Source: Mesomycoplasma dispar (GTDB taxonomy: Bacteria; Bacillota_I; Bacilli_A; Mycoplasmatales; Metamycoplasmataceae). From it: DNA of 64,000 bases. A program made the position numbers and the translations under genes. Under the pieces are notes generated by a model. It was not told the DNA's origin, searched no databases, and saw nothing but the letters and a program-made list of their open reading frames with translations. The stretch covers positions 248,001-312,000 of the forward strand of contig NZ_CP007229.1 of assembly GCF_000941075.1 (NCBI RefSeq), given 5' to 3'. This document shows, one piece after another, positions 44,465 to 58,682 of the stretch (position 1 is its first letter; every line of letters starts with the position of its first letter).

Positions 44465-47116
44465 ATGAAAAAATTATCAGCAAGCGAAATTAGACAACTT
44501 TGAATCGATTTTTTTCAAGAAAAAAACCACCTTTTTATTGAATCAAAACCACTTGTCCCCCAAAATGATGATTCTTTGCTTTGAATTAACTCGGGAGTAG
44601 CAACTTTAAAAGATTATTTTACGGGTAAAAAAATTCCGCCATCAAAACGACTTGTTAATTCACAAAAAGCACTTCGAACAAATGACATCGAAAATGTCGG
44701 AGTGACTTCACGACATCATACATTGTTTGAAATGTTAGGGAATTTTTCAATTGGAGATTATTTTAAAACAGAAGCGATCGATTTTGCCTATGAATTTTTA
44801 GTAAAAAGATTGGAATTAGACCCCGAAAAACTTTTTATTACTTATTACGATGGCGATGATCTTACCTTTGAAAAGTGGAAAAATTTAGGATTTTCTAAAG
44901 AAAAATTAATACCTGGAAATCGAAAAACCAACTTTTGGGATTTAGGGCAAGGCCCTTGTGGTCCGTGTACAGAAATTTATTTTGACCGTGGTGAAAAATT
45001 TGATAGCCGTGGAAGCGAATTAATAAAAAATGAAATTGAAAACGACCGTTTTATTGAAATTTGAAATATAGTTTTTTCCGAATTTAATAACGATGGACAG
45101 CAAAATTATGTGCCTTTAAAGTCAAAAAACATTGATACTGGTGCTGGTTTTGAGCGAATTGTTTCAATTTTGCAAGAAGGTCCAACTAACTATGACACCG
45201 ACCTTTTTTTGCCAATTATTGCTGAAATTGAAAAAAATACTGATTTTCGTTATGATATTAATAATTATTTTTTAAAAAAACCAGCACAAACTGCAATTAA
45301 CACTAGTTTTCGTGTAATTGCCGATCATATTCGCGCAATCACTTTTGCGATTAATGACGGAGTTATGCCCTCAAATTTGCATCGCGGCTACATAATTCGT
45401 CGCTTAATTCGAAGATCGTACTGAAATGGGAAAAAATTAGGAATTAATCAACCATTTTTATTTAAATTAGTGGAAATTGTTGGTAAAACCTTAGAGTATA
45501 ATTTTGACATTCCAAAAATTAGCAAAATTATCCAACAAGAAGAGGAAAATTTTGCAAAAACACTCGAAATAGGTCATAATTTACTTCAAAATGAGCTAAA
45601 AATTAGTAAAAACTCAATAAAACCAGAAATAGTTTTTAAACTTTTTGAAACTTATGGTTTCCCCCCTGAACTTACTAAGGAAATTTTATTAGAGCATAAT
45701 ATTGAATTTAGCCTTGATTCATTGATAGAATTTCAAGAAAAACACGCTGAAATTTCAAGAGCAAAAACAGCAAAAGGAATGGAAAAAGTAATTGGCTCAC
45801 TTGATCAGGTTCAGGGGAAAATTTCTGATTTTGTCGGTTATGATTCCCAAAAAGTTGAGGCTAAAATTAGTTTTTTAGCCAATGAAAACGACGAAATTTC
45901 CGAATCAAATAGTGAAAATTTATCCTATGCAATTTTTGACAGAACCCCTTTTTATGCAACAGCTGGTGGGCAAAAACACGATCAAGGTTGAATTATTCAG
46001 GATAATGAGAAAATTGAAATTCTAAATGTTTTTAAAGATAAATTTTTAAACAATGTCCATGTTTTTCGTGGAAAAGTCTATAAAAATGGACCTGTTTTTT
46101 TAATAGTTAACTCAGAAAACCGAATAAAATTAGAGCGAAATCACTCTGCTACTCACCTTTTATTTGCATCACTTCGTGCTCAATTTGGATCGCAAATTAA
46201 ACAGTTAGGATCTGATAATAACGAAAACCGGTTAACTTTTGATTTCCCTTTTAGTCAAAAACCGAGCCAGGAAGAGATACAAACTGTCGAAAACCGCGTA
46301 AATTCATACATAAAGCAAGAAATTAACCGTAAATATTTGATTACAGACATTGGCGAAGCGCAAAAATTAAATGCAATTATGACACTTGAAGAATCCGAGT
46401 ACATGGATCCAAATTCGCTTCGTCTTGTAATGTTTCCTGGAATTACAACGGATTTATGTGGGGGAACGCATATCGAAAACACAAAATTAATTGAAAAATT
46501 CACGATTTTAAGTTGTCAAAGTAAAGGTTCGGGAATTTACCGAATTCGTGCTGTTAGTTCTTGAGAAGAATATAATAAATTTTTAAAGGAAAAAATCACG
46601 GAAATTAACTTTAAAATTTCCACTTTAGTAAGTAAAGTTCAAAAAATTGAGCCTAATTTTAATCTAAATTTACCAGATTCATCTGATTTAAAACAGCAAT
46701 TTAGTGAACTGGGAAAAATTGAAAAAAATCTTAAGGATTATTACAAACAGATATTAAAATTGAAAGCAAATCAGCTAAATTTTGAGCTTGATTTAAATAA
46801 TTTAATCGAAATTAACGGTGTTAATTTCTATCTTGATTTCGATTTTTCATTTCCAAATTTAAAACAGTCAGCAGCGACACTAAGACAAAAGAATCCAAAA
46901 ACATCCTTTGTTTTAGCATCTAATTTCGAAAATGATAACTATTTAATCACGGTTTCTTCTTCGATTTTAAAGTCTGATTTGATTCTTAATAAAATTTTGG
47001 AAATCTATGATGGTTCAGGGGGCGGAAATGCTAAAATTGCCCAAGGAAAAATTGGAAAAAAACCAGAAAAAGAAACAATAATTCAGCTTTTATGGAAAAT
47101 CAGTTCCGAATTTTAG
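44465..47116 (+). CDS. alaS: Alanyl-tRNA synthetase
   Basis: 883 residues, class II synthetase with editing. The catalytic domain starts KKLSASEIRQLWIDFF and includes SRHHTLFEMLGNFSIGDYF. The editing domain has NHSATHLLF near residue 560 and DLCGGTHIENT near 665 (zinc-type HxxxH / CxxxH). A C-terminal C-Ala region with GSGGGNAKIAQG is present. Many TGA-Trp codons. ATG follows GAGGAAAAA. Its end overlaps ruvX by 25 bases, heading a long operon. Confidence 0.96.
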
Positions 47117-47535
47117 CGCTAGATTTAGGCGTTAAATCTTGTGGTTTTGCAATTTCAGACTCTGAAGGAAAAATTTCCTATCCACTTGAACAATTCAATT
47201 TTAAAAGATATGATTTTGCCAGTGTAGTTTCGCGAGTTGATTTTTGAAAAAAACACTACCAAATTTCCACAATTGTTTTAGGATATCCGCTAACTTTAGG
47301 TGGAAAGGAATCGCCGCGGACAAAAATGGTGGAAAATTTTGCGAATTTATTAACAAAAAGTCTTAAAATTACAGTTGTTTTTCAAGATGAACGACTTTCG
47401 ACAAAAGAAGCTGAAACTTTTTTACTTGATATAGGTCTTTCCTTTAAAAAAAGACAGAAAGTGATCGACAAAATGGCAGCGCAAATAATTTTAGAAAGAT
47501 TTTTAGAAACTAAAAATGGAAACGAAAAACACTAA
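47092..47535 (+). CDS. ruvX: Holliday-junction resolvase-like / pre-16S rRNA nuclease YqgF
   Basis: 147 residues with an RNase H-like fold: ILALDLGVKSCGFAISD (first acidic residue), VLGYPLTLGG, FQDERLSTKEAE and a final DKMAAQIILERFL (last acidic residue). E. coli YqgF is linked to 16S rRNA 5' processing. Embedded between alaS and the next gene with overlaps on both sides. Confidence 0.92.
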
Positions 47536-47959
47536 AAAATCAAAAAAGCAAGTAATTAACCTTTCTGATAAAGATCGAGTTATACTTGCTAACAAAAATC
47601 TTGATCCTAAAAAACCTGAACTAGAAAAGTTTTACTCACTTTTTTATACAGAATTTGAAGATGGAAGAATTTTTTCAGTAGTTTTTGATGAATCAAGGAA
47701 CATTCTCGCTTTTCAAATTGATGATAAAACTTGAGAAACCATTAAAACATTTTCTGAATTTGACGATGAAACACTTGATATTCTTGAATTGCAAATTGAT
47801 GAATTCTTTGATAATAACAGTTTCATTTTTGAAGGTAAAGAAATCGAACCTAATTTATTTTTCAATAATTTAGCCGATGATTCTGACTATGATGATATAA
47901 TAGAAAAATTTCGTGATAAACAAGCAATCGAACTTCCTAGTAAAAAAAGTAAAAATTAA
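47516..47959 (+). CDS. Hypothetical acidic protein
   Basis: 147 residues, not recognised. The N-terminus is Lys-rich (ETKNTKKSKKQ), the rest acidic (FSEFDDETLDILELQIDEFFDN, DDSDYDDIIEKF). No signal peptide or membrane segment. It overlaps ruvX by 20 bases and is part of the alaS operon; no function can be inferred. Confidence 0.7.
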
Positions 47960-47992
47960 AAAAACACTATAAAAACAAAGGTGAATTTAGGA

Positions 47993-48547
47993 ATGAAACT
48001 AATTGTTGGCCTTGGTAATCCAGGTGAAAAATATGCTCAAACTAAACATAATGTCGGTTATTGAACTCTCGATTTGTTAGCAGAAAGATTGGGGCTTAGT
48101 TTTGACCAGAAAACGGAAAATGGCATTTATTGCAAACAAAGTGATTTTATTCTTGCAAAACCGACAACTTTTATGAACAAATCTGGCGATTTTGTACAAG
48201 AATTAATCAAATTTTACAAAATTAACATTCAAGATGTAATGATTGTCTATGATGATATGAGTTTTGAAATTGGACAAGCGACAATAAAAGCCACTGGGAG
48301 TGCCGGCGGTCAGCGAGGAATGGCTAATATTATTGAAAAATGTGGTACAAAAGAGATAAAAAGACTTAAAATTGGCATTTCGCGTGGCGAAAATGCAAAA
48401 GAATACGTGCTTTCACCCTTTGATATTTATGCCAAAACTAAAGTTAAAAATGTCGTAGAACAAGCAGTTAATATTTTGATTTTTTACCTATCAAATAGCT
48501 TTATGACCACGGTTGAAAAATTTAATGCAAACAAAAACAAAGCCTAA
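47993..48547 (+). CDS. pth: Peptidyl-tRNA hydrolase
   Basis: 184 residues. Recycles stalled peptidyl-tRNA by cleaving the ester bond. Family motifs: [22 protein letters not shown] (catalytic His 19), [10 protein letters not shown] and [30 protein letters not shown]. Start at 47993, after GGTGAATTTAGGA. Overlaps tilS by 23 bases. Confidence 0.95.
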
Positions 48548-49418
48548 AGAAAAATATTTAATTGCTGTCTCAGGCGGTTCAGATTCGATGTTTTTGCTTA
48601 ACAAATACAAAAAAAAAGATGTCATAGTTGCTCATATAAACTATAATTTAAGACCAGAAGCAATTTTTGAGACAATTTTAGTGGCGAAATTTTGCCAGAA
48701 ACACAATTTAAAATTGAAAATTTTATCCTTTGATAGTTTTAGAATTAGTGGAAATTTGCAAAATGAGTTAAGGAAAGCACGCTATAAATTTTTTCAGCAT
48801 CTTTATGAACAATTTAATTGCACAAAATTGCTAGTTGCTCACCATCGAAACGACTTTCTTGAAACAGTTTTTTTGCAAAAAAACAAAGAAAAAATTGTAT
48901 CATTTTGAGGAATTCGCAAAAAAAATTACCTTTTTAATATGCAGATTTTAAGACCACTTTTACATTCAAAGACAAAAAAACAAATTCTTTACCAGTGCCA
49001 GAAAAAATCGATACCTTTTCTTGATGATAGTTCAAATTTTACTGGCAAATATCAACGAAATCGAGTTAGATTTTTATTGGAAAAAAGGAGTAATTTTTCC
49101 CTTTTTTTTCTTTTTTTACTATATTATTTCATTAATTTGTTTAAACTATTAATGCTAAAATATCAAAAAAAAATTTTTCAAAAATGGGAAAAAACAGGGT
49201 ATAATATTAAGAACTTTAAGAAAATTAGAATAAAATCAGGAGTTGTTTTTTTATATATTAATCAAAATTTTGAAGAAATTAATTTAACAAAGGGGAAAAT
49301 TAAATCAATTATCGATTTTATTTGCGCAAAATCAGCTAATGGCATATTTTTACTGAAAAAAAATAATTATATAATTAAAAAAAAATGAAAAATATACGCA
49401 AAATCTAGTAAAATTTAA
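48525..49418 (+). CDS. tilS: tRNA(Ile)-lysidine synthase
   Basis: 297 residues. Converts C34 of tRNA-Ile(CAU) to lysidine using ATP and lysine. The PP-loop SGGSDSM is at residues 16-22; ARYKFF and LVAHHRNDFLETVF follow the family pattern. The C-terminal substrate-binding domain of larger TilS is reduced, as usual in mycoplasmas. ATG at 48525 chosen over a TTG at 48513. The Trp near the end is TGA. Confidence 0.9.
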
Positions 49419-49456
49419 TAAGCATTTGTAATTATTTACAAAATGAAAGGAAAATT

Positions 49457-51691
49457 ATGCAAGCTAAAACTAGAAAGAAACCTTCTATGGGCTTAATAAT
49501 CTTTTTAGTAATACTTTTAGCTATAGTTGGTTATTTGCTTTACTATTTTTTGCAACCTCGCCTTAAGGTTGTAAATCTTTCTTATTTCGAAGATCGTCTT
49601 GTTGAAAATGCAAAAAGCACAACAGATAATAACTTCTTTTATTCAGTCATTTTTGATATTAATAGTTATCGAATTCGTGTTGTTGACTCGCAAAATGGCG
49701 ATCCAGTTGCTTATGCAGTAATTGCAAATCCTCATGTAATTGGAAAATTCCAGTCAGGTTCAGCGTTATTAAGTCCAGCAATTAAAAACCAACTTGAAAA
49801 CACAAATATTTCAACATATTCTGAACTAGTTTCACTTGCAATTAAAACTAGCAAATCTAATTACGCCGTTCTTCCCGCGAATAAACTTGATATAGTTAAC
49901 TCACTTTTAAAACTAGTAGGCACTGACGGTTATCATAGGGATTTTATTCCTTCAATTTCTTCAGCTGATCTGCCATCGCCTTCATTTCTTCAAGTTATTA
50001 TTTCACTTCTTCCAATTATAGTTCCATTGTTTATATTTTTTTGATTTATTTTTCGAATGAATCGAAATTCACAAGGTGGGTCTGGATTTTTCAATCCAGG
50101 GAAAAACCAAGCAATTCGTATTAAATCAGATAAAAAATATAGTGATGTTGCTGGAAACGGTGAAGCCAAAGAGGAAATTGCTGAATTTATAGACTATTTA
50201 AAAAATCCAACTCGATATGCTGCTGCGGGAGCAAAAATTCCACGCGGAATTTTATTAGGCGGTCCTCCAGGAACTGGAAAAACCTTGTTGGCAAAAGCGA
50301 CTGCTGGTGAAGCGAATGTGCCGTTTTTCTTTGTTTCTGCATCGAATTTTGTCGAATTATATGTCGGAGTTGGTGCGAAAAGAGTTCGCGAATTATTCAA
50401 AGATGCCCGCACTGATTCTCCAGCGATAATTTTTATTGACGAACTTGATGCAATTGGACGTTCTCGTGGATCTGGAATTGGCGGTGGTAACGACGAGAGA
50501 GAACAAACTCTCAACCAACTTTTAGTTGAAATGGACGGAATGGTTGAAAATTCTGGGCTTTTAGTGATTGCAGCAACAAATAGAACCGATGTTCTTGACC
50601 CCGCGCTTTTACGTCCCGGACGATTCGACCGTTCAATAATTGTTGGACTTCCTGATATAAAAGAACGTGAAGAAATTCTAAAATTACACGCTAAAGGAAA
50701 GAGAATTTCAAAAAATATTACCTTGGCAAATATTGCAAAAAGAACACCTGGATTTTCAGGAGCTCAACTTGCTAATGTTATAAATGAAGCAACATTACTT
50801 TCAGTTCGTGAAAAAACTCAAGTTATTACAAGCGAACAAATCGATGAAGCAATTGATAGAGTAATTGGCGGTCCAGCGAAAAAAAATCGTGTAATTACTG
50901 AAAAAGAAAGAATTATGGTCGCTTATCATGAAGCGGGACATGCCGTTGTTGGCCTTAAATTAAAATCAGGTGTTAAAGTTCAAAAAATTACAATTGTTCC
51001 ACGTGGAAACAGTGGTGGATATAACTTAATGTTGCCTGAAGAGGAAAAATACAATAGCACAAAATCGGAACTTTTAGCATCAATTGCCGCTTTTATGGGT
51101 GGACGTGCCGCTGAGGAAATTAAATACGGTAAGCCTGAAATTTCATCAGGGGCAGCAAATGATATCGAAAAAGCAACGAAAATTGCCCGTAAAATGGTAA
51201 CTGAATGAGGGATGTCCTCACTTGGGCCAATTCAATATGAACAAGATCAATCATCACCGTTTTTAGGAAGAGATTATATTAAAAATGCATCTTTTTCTTC
51301 AAAAGTAGGTCATGAAATTGATATTGAAATTCGGCAAATTATTTCTGATTCTTACAAAAAAGCCTTTGATACAATTAATGATAATTTGTTATTACTCGAG
51401 TTAATCAAAGACACTTTATTGGAAAAAGAAACAATTGTTTATGAAGAAATTCAGCAATTAGCACAGACACTTTCCCCTCTTCCAACAAAAGTTACAACTG
51501 ATGAAAACAAAGCGGTTAAACCGGCAGAAATTCTAGAAGAATTATTAAAAGTTGAACCCGAAGATGATGAAGAATCAGAAGAAAAATCTGACAAACAATC
51601 AAATAGTCAATCAGAAAAAAAATCAAGTAAAAAGTGCGATTGCACATTTAATCATAACGATGATGAATATTCCGACCATGAAGATAAATAA
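49457..51691 (+). CDS. ftsH: ATP-dependent zinc metalloprotease FtsH
   Basis: 744 residues. Membrane-bound AAA+ protease for quality control. Two N-terminal membrane segments (about 15-31 and 180-197) flank an extracellular domain. AAA domain: Walker A GGPPGTGKT near 268, Walker B AIIFIDELDAIG, then the second region of homology around RPGRFDR. Protease: HEAGH near 490 and a downstream acidic residue. The C-terminal 50 residues are Ser/Asp/Glu-rich and end in a CDCTFNHNDDEYSDHEDK tail unlike canonical FtsH. ATG preceded by AAAGGA. Confidence 0.96.
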
Positions 51692-51860
51692 AAAGATGCA
51701 ATAAAATAAAGAACTTTAATAACAACCAGATAAAAATAATTTAATAATTTTTAAAATTAAACCCTAATTTATTTCCTAATTTTATCTTTTGAGTTTAATC
51801 GAGTAGGAAAGGTTTTATTTTCACAAATAAATTTATTTTACTAATTAAGGAAATGAAATT

Positions 51861-53327
51861 ATGTCAAAACTAAATGATCAACAACAATTTCGCCGAAAAA
51901 AACTTCAAAACTTGCAAGATCAAGGCTTTAATTTTCCTAAATCAAAATTTGAACATGATAATTTAGTTAAAATAAATGAAAAATTTGCTGAAAAACCACA
52001 ACATTTTTTTGTTGAACACCAAATAAAAATTACTTTTGCTGGTCGTCTACTTCGTCAACGCGGACCTTTTTTTATAATTTTTAGTCAAAACCTACAATTT
52101 CAGGTTTATATTTCTAAACAATTTCAAACTGAAAACAATTTCACTTTTGCTAATCTCGACCTTGGTGACATTGTCGAAATTTCAGGTTATCTTTTTAAAA
52201 CTCAAACTAATCAAATTAGCGTTAAGGTTGATACTTTTTCAATTCTAACAAAATCATTACACCCTTTACCTGATCAATATTATGGAATTGAAAATCCTGA
52301 TGAAAAATACCGTAAACGCTATCTTGATTTGCTTGTAAATCCAGAATCACGTCAAACCTTTTTAAATCGTAGCAAAATTATTTCCTTAATTCGTAATTTT
52401 TTCGATTCGCAAGGATTTTTAGAAGTTGATACTCCAGTTTTGCAGCCAGTTTTAGGTGGTGCAGCCGCAAAACCGTTTATTACTTTTTACAATTCATTAA
52501 GTCAAAATTTTTACCTTCGAATTGCAACTGAATTGCCGCTTAAAAAATTGCTAGTTGGTGGTTTTGATGCTGTCTATGAAATTGGCAAAATTTTTCGCAA
52601 CGAAGGTTTTGACACAACTCACAATCCGGAATTTACTTCAATCGAATTTTATCAAGCTTATGCTGATTTGAATAAAATAATGGATCAAACCGAAAATTTA
52701 TTTCGTTTTTTATTCGAAAAACTAAATTTAAATTTAGAAAATTTTAATTTTGCTAATCACAAAATTAACTTTTTAAATAAATTTGCCCGCTATGATATGG
52801 TTGAAATTACTTCAAAATTAATGAATTTTGACATAAAAAGCGCCGATTTTCCCACTTTAGTTGAAATCGCTAAAAAAGAGGGGATTAAAATCGAACCTTT
52901 TTTTGCCAAAGGTCATTTAATTAATAAATTTTTCGAAAAATTTGTTGAGCCAACACTAATAAATCCTACATTTATTACAGGTCATCCAATTGAAATTTCC
53001 CCACTTGCAAAATCAAATCCGCTCAATCCTAATTTCACATTAAGAGCCGAATTGTTTATTGTAGGGAAAGAATTTGCAAATATGTTTGACGAATTAAATG
53101 ATCCAATCGATCAATTAGCCCGTTTTCAAGCACAAATTAGCGAAAAAGACAAAGGAAATCAAGAAGCTTCCGAAATTGACTACGAATTTGTTCAGGCACT
53201 CGAATACGGAATGCCCCCTGCAGCTGGATGTGGAATTGGTATTGACAGACTTGTAATGCTTTTAACAAACAACGAATCAATTCGTGAAGTTATTTTATTT
53301 CCGCAATTAAAATCGAAAAAGGATTAA
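51861..53327 (+). CDS. lysS: Lysyl-tRNA synthetase (class II)
   Basis: 488 residues. N-terminal OB-fold anticodon-binding domain (ITFAGRLLRQRGPFFIIF), then class II motifs: FRNEGFDTTHNPEFTSIEFYQAYAD (motif 2) and GCGIGIDRLVML (motif 3). No TGA codons are needed. ATG follows AAGGA. A 169-bp gap separates it from ftsH; it is followed within one base by the HAD gene. Confidence 0.95.
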   Translation: MSKLNDQQQFRRKKLQNLQDQGFNFPKSKFEHDNLVKINEKFAEKPQHFFVEHQIKITFAGRLLRQRGPFFIIFSQNLQFQVYISKQFQTENNFTFANLDLGDIVEISGYLFKTQTNQISVKVDTFSILTKSLHPLPDQYYGIENPDEKYRKRYLDLLVNPESRQTFLNRSKIISLIRNFFDSQGFLEVDTPVLQPVLGGAAAKPFITFYNSLSQNFYLRIATELPLKKLLVGGFDAVYEIGKIFRNEGFDTTHNPEFTSIEFYQAYADLNKIMDQTENLFRFLFEKLNLNLENFNFANHKINFLNKFARYDMVEITSKLMNFDIKSADFPTLVEIAKKEGIKIEPFFAKGHLINKFFEKFVEPTLINPTFITGHPIEISPLAKSNPLNPNFTLRAELFIVGKEFANMFDELNDPIDQLARFQAQISEKDKGNQEASEIDYEFVQALEYGMPPAAGCGIGIDRLVMLLTNNESIREVILFPQLKSKKD

Positions 53328-53328
53328 T

Positions 53329-54159
53329 ATGAAATTATTTTTTGCTTTTGACCTTGATGGAACTTTATTGCGCTACGATAACACGATTCATCCTGAAAAT
53401 GTTGAAATGCTAAAAAAACTCTATCAATCAGGGCATCTTTTAGCTGTTGCAACTGGTCGTGGACTTTCTGCTTGCCTTGATTTAGCAGAAAAATATCCTT
53501 ATTTTCATTATTTAGTATCAAATAATGGCACATTAGTTCATGATGTTAAAGCAAAAAAAACAACTAATAATGGCACTCTCAAGAAGGAAATTGCCTTTGA
53601 TTTGCTCAAAGATTGTAAAGAAACTAACTCAATTTGTGCCATTTCAACTCCAAGTAACCTTTTTGAATTTTCAATCACCGATGAACACGAATGACTAAAA
53701 AAGCAACAAATAATGGACTTAAATTATTATAATAAAGTTTCAGAGACAAAAATTTTAGAAATTATCGAAACAGAGCCAATTACACAAGTTGCATTTCGAA
53801 ATGATGTTGTAAAAATCGAAGATTTATACAAAAAATGGGACACTAAACTGAAAAATCTTTATAAAGTAACAATTACAAACCGTATTTTTCTTGATATCAA
53901 TCCGTTAAGTGTCGATAAAGCTAACGCAATTTCAACTTTATTAGACCAAAACAACTTGGATGCAACGAAATTAGTCGCTTTTGGCGATAGTTCGAATGAC
54001 TATTTTATGATAAAATTAGCCCGTTTTGGTTTTGCAATGGAAGATGCAACTCCTGACTTACTTCAAATTGCAACAGAAAAAATTGGTAATTGCAATTCTG
54101 GAGCAATCGCCAAAACAATCGAAACTCTTTTAGAAAACGAAAAAGAACTACTTTCCTAA
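53329..54159 (+). CDS. Cof-type HAD phosphatase
   Basis: 276 residues, HAD superfamily type IIB. Motif I FAFDLDGTLLR (nucleophile Asp 8), motif II AVATGR, a cap domain in the middle and motif IV VAFGDSSNDYFMI. These enzymes dephosphorylate sugar phosphates, flavins or nucleotides; the substrate is unknown. It begins one base after the lysS stop and its end overlaps the convergent mnmE by 12 bases. Confidence 0.88.
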
Positions 54160-55476
54160 ACAAAATTTAGAAAAAATTGAATCAAGTAAATTTTCGTCAT
54201 CAACTCTACCAAAAATTGTTTTTAATTCCTTCCAAGCAATTCGCAAATCGACAATTGCAATTTCAGGCCCAAAACCTGATTGCAAACTATTTTTTGCATC
54301 TAAAATTGCCAATTTTGCCAACTCAATTTGCGAAATTTGAAATGAATTAGCAACAAATTCATTCTGTTTTCCCAAAAAATTAAAAATTGATTTAATTTTT
54401 TCGATAAGATTGTCAATTTTTTTATGCTTCGCACTAATGAAAACTTTACCTTCTTGATTTTCTTGACTTTCAAGAAGATCAACTTTATTATAGACTTTAA
54501 TATAAATTTGTTCTTGGCGAATTTTACTACTTAGATCAAGATTTTCACTATTTTTTTTAGAGGCATCAATTATATGCAAAATTAGGTCGGCTTTTTCCAT
54601 ATTTTCAAAAGTTTTACTAATGCCAATTTGTTCAATTTTACCTTTAGTTTTCCGAATGCCTGCAGTATCAAAAACTTTAAAAAGTAAACTATCAACTACA
54701 AAATTCCCCTCAACAACATCCCGTGTTGTCCCTGGAATTTCGCTTATAATTGCCTTATTTTCGTTAATTAAAACATTTAAAAGTGAAGATTTACCACTAT
54801 TTGGCTCGCCAACTAAACAAGTTTTTATTCCTTGATAAATTAATCGTGAATTATTTGCAATTCTAATTAATTCTTTAAAATCAATTAATAGTTTTTCAAT
54901 TTTTGGCAAAAGAATTTCAGAGGTCAAAATTTGGACATCATCATATTCGGGATAATCAATATTTACTTCGATTATGCCGATAATTTGCTCGATTTTTTCG
55001 ATTAAAATTTTAATAAAATTTGAACTTGCACCCGAAAACTGACTTAATGCGGCTGTGTGTTGTGATCTAACTTGAGCATGAATTAAGTCGTTAATTGCTT
55101 GTGCTTTCACCAGATCGATTTTTCCATTTAAAAAAGCACGCAAACTAAACTCGCCTGGATTTGCAAGTCGTGCTAATTTGGTTTTTAGAATTGTTTCAAG
55201 AATTAAATTTGTATTTAAAACACCGCCATGAGCGTTAATTTCGACTGTATCTTCGCCAACAAAATTTTTGTTTCCAGCGAATCATAACACTAAAACCTGG
55301 TCAATTTTTTGGTTATTATCATGAATTCAACCGAAAGTTATATCCATTGAATTACCAATTTTACCTGTAAAAATTTTTTCCATAATTTTAAAGGCATTAG
55401 GACCAGAAATGCGAACAATCGAAATTGCCTGATTAACCGCCCCAGACGCAATTGCACAAATTGTATCAGAAATCAA
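54148..55476 (-). CDS. mnmE: tRNA modification GTPase MnmE
   Basis: 442 residues. With MnmG it installs the carboxymethylaminomethyl group at U34 of tRNAs. N-terminal folate-binding domain ([23 protein letters not shown]), GTPase domain inserted in a helical domain: [27 protein letters not shown], and the C-terminal catalytic CLGK at the very end. Start taken as TTG at 55476 after AGGAGA; no ATG fits. Same strand as, and 42 bases after, the ABC-F gene. Confidence 0.94.
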
Positions 55477-55518
55477 AGTTAAATTCTCCTAAATAATGCA
55501 AATAGGGAAAAAAGGAAA

Positions 55519-57135
<1,617 letters not shown>

Positions 57136-57190
57136 TTCTTTTTCCTTTGGGTAATATAATTTCTAATTTTTTATGATAAGTAAGAATTAT

Positions 57191-57196
57191 ATTATA
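57191..57196 (-). promoter_or_regulatory. Putative -10 box for the ABC-F/mnmE transcript
   Basis: TATAAT on the minus strand, 56 bases before the ABC-F ATG. Confidence 0.4.
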
Positions 57197-57276
57197 AATA
57201 AAGAAAAAAACAAACAAAAATAGCGTATAAATTACATTTTTTTTGCATTGTTTTAATCAAATTTTCTATAATGTAT

Positions 57277-57282
57277 TATAAT
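57277..57282 (+). promoter_or_regulatory. Putative -10 box for the lipoprotein gene
   Basis: TATAAT 58 bases before the ATG; a second TATAAT at 57267 overlaps the same region. Confidence 0.4.
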
Positions 57283-57339
57283 TAATATCAGTATTGAAAA
57301 TTTTGGGAAGAATTGTCATTTTTTAGAAAAAGGACAAAA

Positions 57340-58452
57340 ATGTTAAAGAAAAAAATTAAGAATTTCCTTTTTTTGTTCACGCCAGTTTCGCTTGGTTTTT
57401 TGGTCTCTTGCAAGGAACCAGAAGTTAATATTGATATTTCGCGACTTTTTGAGCCTATTTTTGAATTTCCCGAAAAGTCAAATACTTTCAAAAAACAGGA
57501 ACCACGATCATTTAACCTTTACGTTTCAGAAGTAAATGCAATTAAATTGAAATGATTTCTCAATAAACCTAGTTTAATGAACCTTTCATCTGAAGAAAAA
57601 AATAGAATTTATGCTTCAAAAGTTGGAAAATATTATGTTTTTGATAATAAAAACAGAATTTTAACTTTTGAAAACAAATTTAATGCAAACGAGGAAATAA
57701 ATCCAAATTTTCTAAAAAAAGCGTTTAAAAAAACTGCTGATTCTTATTTAGATGTTCAAAACAACTTTGATAATAAAGAAGAAAAAATAGTTGATAAAAC
57801 CAATAATATTGAAATTTATCGTAAAATTTCAAAGATTTTTGATCCAAATTGACGTTTTATCGAAATGAAACTTGTCAAACCAAATATCATTTCTGATGAC
57901 AAAAAAAACTATATTCTAATTAACGCTTATAAGGTTTTTTTGACAGATCCACTTAATTTTTCTAAAAAAACAGAGCAAAAACAAACTGTTCCAAATAAAG
58001 AAAAAAAGGAAACTGAAAAAACAAACATTAAAAAAATAACAAAAAATCAAGTTGATAAAAAAACAGAGCAAAAAGAAACCGATAAAAATCAAGTAGAAAA
58101 AGATAAAAACTGAAGAATCAGCGCTCCGAATGTTAGACCAACACCAGTTTTTCGACTTCACTGATATGGTCATACTTTAAAAGATCCTTTTAAAGTCGAA
58201 CTTAATACAACTGAAAATGTTAATTCTGAATATGATTTACAAATGGTGAATGACATTAATCAGCCAGAATCGGTTGCTGATTTTAATTTTAATCTTGATG
58301 ATAACAAGCCGAAAGCACCAGATCAACCTAGTGAAATTTTTCACTCAAAACCATTCATTAGGTTAGTTTCGCAAAGTTTTTTGATTCCTTTTGATGGTGA
58401 AGTTTCTGACTTTGAAAGCGATGAATTTAAGTTTAAATATCAATTTAAATAA
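57340..58452 (+). CDS. Putative surface lipoprotein
   Basis: 370 residues; family not recognised. Basic N-terminus, hydrophobic stretch and lipobox LGFLVSC (Cys about residue 24), so it is predicted to be lipid-anchored outside. The middle contains a Lys/Glu/Thr/Gln-rich low-complexity region (KKTEQKQT...TEQKETDKNQVEK, about residues 210-255). The ATG is set by AAAGGACAAAA. It stands alone, with promoter boxes upstream and a hairpin downstream. Confidence 0.78.
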
Positions 58453-58509
58453 TAACTACAAAAAAGTGTATTTGCATAATTTTATTCTATAATTATTATT
58501 TTTGTCCAT

Positions 58510-58540
58510 ATTATGAAAAAAATAATAATTTTTTCATAAT
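58510..58540 (+). terminator. Hairpin downstream of the lipoprotein
   Basis: Perfect 12-bp stem ATTATGAAAAAA / TTTTTTCATAAT with a 7-base loop. T's lie inside the right arm and no T run follows, so it is a probable but not certain terminator. Confidence 0.4.
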
Positions 58541-58639
58541 TAAGCAAAAAACAGTAAAAATTTAGATGCTGTTATGTTTATTTCATATGAAGACTTTCAA
58601 AATTTACGTAAATTTTTAATATTTTTTCACTTTTTGTAT

Positions 58640-58645
58640 TATAAT
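58640..58645 (+). promoter_or_regulatory. Putative -10 box for the small ORF/opp leader
   Basis: TATAAT 37 bases before the small ORF at 58683. Confidence 0.4.
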
Positions 58646-58682
58646 GTTTAATAGTCTTTTAAAAAAATATGAAGGGATGAAA

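Noticed and set aside
53324-53533. Minus-strand ORF inside the HAD phosphatase gene
   Set aside because: Shadow of the plus-strand gene; no ribosome-binding site and low-complexity product.
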